Source: an uncultured Acidobacteriota bacterium (GTDB taxonomy: Bacteria; Acidobacteriota; Terriglobia; Terriglobales; Acidobacteriaceae). From it: a stretch of DNA of 6,906 nucleotides. The position numbers were made by a program, and so were the translations under genes. The notes beneath the pieces were generated by a model. It was not told where the DNA came from and ran no database searches. It was given only the letters and a program-made list of their open reading frames with translations. The DNA lies in the NCBI GenBank assembly GCA_903932385.1, contig CAIZGA010000057.1, forward strand, positions 1-6,906. Reading direction: 5' to 3'. Positions 5,374 through 6,906 of this stretch are shown piece by piece. Position 1 is the stretch's first letter, and each line of letters opens with the position of its first letter.

Positions 5374-6357
5374 CTACGGAATCAGCAGCAGCTTGCCGGT
5401 GGTAACCCGCGACTCCAAATCAAGATGCGCCTGACGCGCTTCCGCCAGCGGATACACATGCTCGATGCGTAGCTTGAGTGTGCCATCGGCCACCCAATGC
5501 AGAATTTCCGAGGCGCGTGATTCGAGCTCCTCGCGAGTGCGCGTGTAGCTGGCCAGCGTGGGCCGCGTGATGTAAAGCGAGCCGAGCGCGGATAGCTGAA
5601 TCAAGTCAAACGGCGGCACGGCGCCGCTGGACCCGCCGAAGAGCACCATCATGCCGCGCGGCATCAGGCACTTTAGCGAAGCATCAAACGTCGTTTTACC
5701 GACAGAGTCATAGACCACATTCACGCCTTCATTGAGCGTGATGCGTTTTGTCTCTGCGAGAAAATCCTGCTGGGTGTAGAGAATGATTTCGTCGGCGCCG
5801 GCAGCGCGGGCCAACTCCGCTTTTGCAGGAGTGGAAACGGTGGTGATAACGCGCGCGCCGTTGAGCTTGGCAATTTGAATCAGCAACAAACCGACGCCGC
5901 CGGCACCTGCGTGGATGAGTGCAGTATCGCCCGGCTGCAGCGGGTAGGTGGACTTGGCGAGATAGTGCGCCGTCATTCCCTGCAGCATGGCGGCGGCGGC
6001 CTGCTGAAACGTAATGCCTGCGGGTATGCGAATCAAATTGGCAGCGGGCACGACGGCATACTCGGCGTAAGAGCCCTGCGAGCCGCACCAGGCCACGGCA
6101 TCGCCGGGGGCAAACTCGGTGATGTCATCGGCAACGGACTCCACAACGCCAGCGCCTTCCTGACCGAGAGTGAACGGCAGCGGCGTTTTATATCGGCCTT
6201 CGCGAAAGTAGACATCGATGAAGTTGACACCGGATGCGTGGACACGCACCAGCGCCTGACCGGCGGCGGGCTGCGGCACAGGCACGCTGTGCAGCGCGAG
6301 CACATGTGCCGTGCCGGTTTCTGTAACGCGGATGGCTTTCATGGTGGGTTGGCTCAT
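5374..6357 (-). CDS. NADPH:quinone oxidoreductase, zinc-independent MDR family
   Basis: A soluble enzyme expected to reduce quinones or related enones with NADPH. The 327 residues match the usual length of the QorA-type family. The N-terminal substrate domain has SGVNFIDVYFREGRY (42-56) and the GQEGAG turn (65-70). QGMTAHYL (126-133) is characteristic of quinone oxidoreductases. The Rossmann domain carries HAGAGGVGLLLIQIAK (149-164), followed by STPAKAELARAAGADE (175-190). RPTL with YTRTREEL (265-278) is also typical. The zinc-binding cysteines of alcohol dehydrogenases are absent. The start is uncertain between the ATG at 6357 and one at 6342 (Met6), since neither has a good ribosome binding site; I keep the longer. 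It begins 21 bases after the glycosyltransferase stop on the same strand, so co-transcription is likely although functions appear unrelated. It ends two bases from the convergent TSUP gene, with no terminator evident between them. Confidence 0.92.
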   Translation of the reverse strand: MSQPTMKAIRVTETGTAHVLALHSVPVPQPAAGQALVRVHASGVNFIDVYFREGRYKTPLPFTLGQEGAGVVESVADDITEFAPGDAVAWCGSQGSYAEYAVVPAANLIRIPAGITFQQAAAAMLQGMTAHYLAKSTYPLQPGDTALIHAGAGGVGLLLIQIAKLNGARVITTVSTPAKAELARAAGADEIILYTQQDFLAETKRITLNEGVNVVYDSVGKTTFDASLKCLMPRGMMVLFGGSSGAVPPFDLIQLSALGSLYITRPTLASYTRTREELESRASEILHWVADGTLKLRIEHVYPLAEARQAHLDLESRVTTGKLLLIP

Positions 6358-6378
6358 GCGAATGATGCTATCGCAAAT

Positions 6379-6906
6379 TTACAAATCTGAGATAACTCGG
6401 TCTTCATTGGAACGCGAACGCACCAGACGGTCCACCGTGTACGGCGCGCGCAGCGTGGGTGCGTGGTAGTGGCGAACCTGCAACTCACCCAGCAGACCAA
6501 TGCCGATCATCTGCATGCCACCCAGCAGCAGCACTGCGCCGATGACGAACATGGGGCTGTGCAACGCCATGATGTGCTGGTGGGTCATCACCTTCAAGGC
6601 CAGCAGCCAGCCGGCAATGCCGGTGCCGCCCAAAATGCCGAGCAAGCCAAGCGTGCCGAAGAAATGCAGCGGCCGCGACATATAGCGCAACAGAAAGCGA
6701 ATGGTGATGAGGTCAAAGAAAACGCGCAGCGTGCGGCCCATGCCGTAATGGCTGTGGCCATGCACGCGGTTGGTGTTGTTGATGGGAATCTCGCAGATGC
6801 TGGCCCCGTACCACGATGCCAGCGCAGGAATGAAGCGATGCATCTCGCCGTAGAGCGGGATGTTCTGGATGACTTCACGGCGATAGGCCTTGAAGGTGGT
6901 GCCGAA
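6379..6906 (-). CDS. Membrane-anchored family 2 glycosyltransferase, C-terminal part (cut by window edge)
   Basis: Only the last 175 residues are present; the frame is open to the window edge, so the N-terminal GT-A catalytic domain with its DxD motif is outside. The visible part begins FGTTFKAYRREVI and continues LYGEMHRFIPALASWYG (18-34), EIPINN and GHSHYGMGRTLRVFFDL (50-66), a pattern of polyprenyl-phosphate glycosyltransferases of the dolichol-phosphate mannosyltransferase, GtrB and ArnC type. Two membrane helices follow (about 82-104 and 118-140), then a short polar tail. The enzyme probably transfers a sugar from a nucleotide donor to undecaprenyl phosphate at the cytoplasmic membrane, for envelope glycan synthesis; donor and product cannot be told. 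It is the upstream gene of a probable two-gene transcript with the quinone oxidoreductase. Confidence 0.9.
   Translation of the reverse strand, partial: FGTTFKAYRREVIQNIPLYGEMHRFIPALASWYGASICEIPINNTNRVHGHSHYGMGRTLRVFFDLITIRFLLRYMSRPLHFFGTLGLLGILGGTGIAGWLLALKVMTHQHIMALHSPMFVIGAVLLLGGMQMIGIGLLGELQVRHYHAPTLRAPYTVDRLVRSRSNEDRVISDL

Noticed and set aside
6340..6380. TAGCAT seven bases before the quinone oxidoreductase ATG as a leaderless promoter.
   Set aside because: There is no -35 match, and the gene begins only 21 bases after a same-strand gene, so co-transcription is simpler.
1..6906. CRISPR array, tRNA, rRNA, insertion sequence, phage or toxin-antitoxin module.
   Set aside because: No regularly spaced repeats, RNA-gene signatures, terminal inverted repeats with a transposase, or matching protein families were found by eye on either strand.

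Overview
The window looks like chromosomal DNA of an Acidobacteriota member, probably class Terriglobia. The grounds are the moderately high GC, the mature N-terminus ELPDAP of the first protein (a motif I associate with exported acidobacterial proteins), and a TonB-dependent receptor carrying an N-terminal carboxypeptidase-regulatory-like domain. This placement is inference from protein style, not from a marker gene.

Layout: (1) 5-1519 (+), an exported 504-residue protein of unknown function built from two diverged copies of one domain. (2) 1516-1962 (-), a 148-residue protein with two membrane segments and a coiled coil; it converges on the first gene so tightly that the two stop codons overlap. 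(3) A strong hairpin with a U-tract at 1984-2037 (-). (4) 2069-4588 (-), an 839-residue TonB-dependent outer-membrane receptor. (5) 4589-5014, a 426-base divergent intergenic region holding, on the minus strand, a good sigma70-type promoter, a cobalamin riboswitch and a hairpin next to the ribosome binding site. (6) 5015-5371 (+), a half-size TauE/SafE (TSUP) membrane protein. (7) 5374-6357 (-), a zinc-independent NADPH:quinone oxidoreductase. (8) 6379-6906 (-), the C-terminal part of a membrane-anchored family 2 glycosyltransferase that runs off the window and lies 21 bases upstream of the oxidoreductase.

The best-supported functional unit is promoter, cobalamin riboswitch, receptor and terminator. 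It reads as a complete B12-repressed gene for uptake of cobalamin or a related corrinoid across the outer membrane, and the riboswitch is what assigns the substrate of an otherwise generic receptor. The other genes show no clear link to B12. The glycosyltransferase and oxidoreductase may be co-transcribed, but their functions are unrelated.

I see no CRISPR array, tRNA, rRNA, insertion sequence or phage module. Nothing here amounts to a new multi-gene system. The points most worth a second look are the two-domain exported protein, the riboswitch expression platform, the strong hairpin in front of the small membrane gene, and the half-size transporter.
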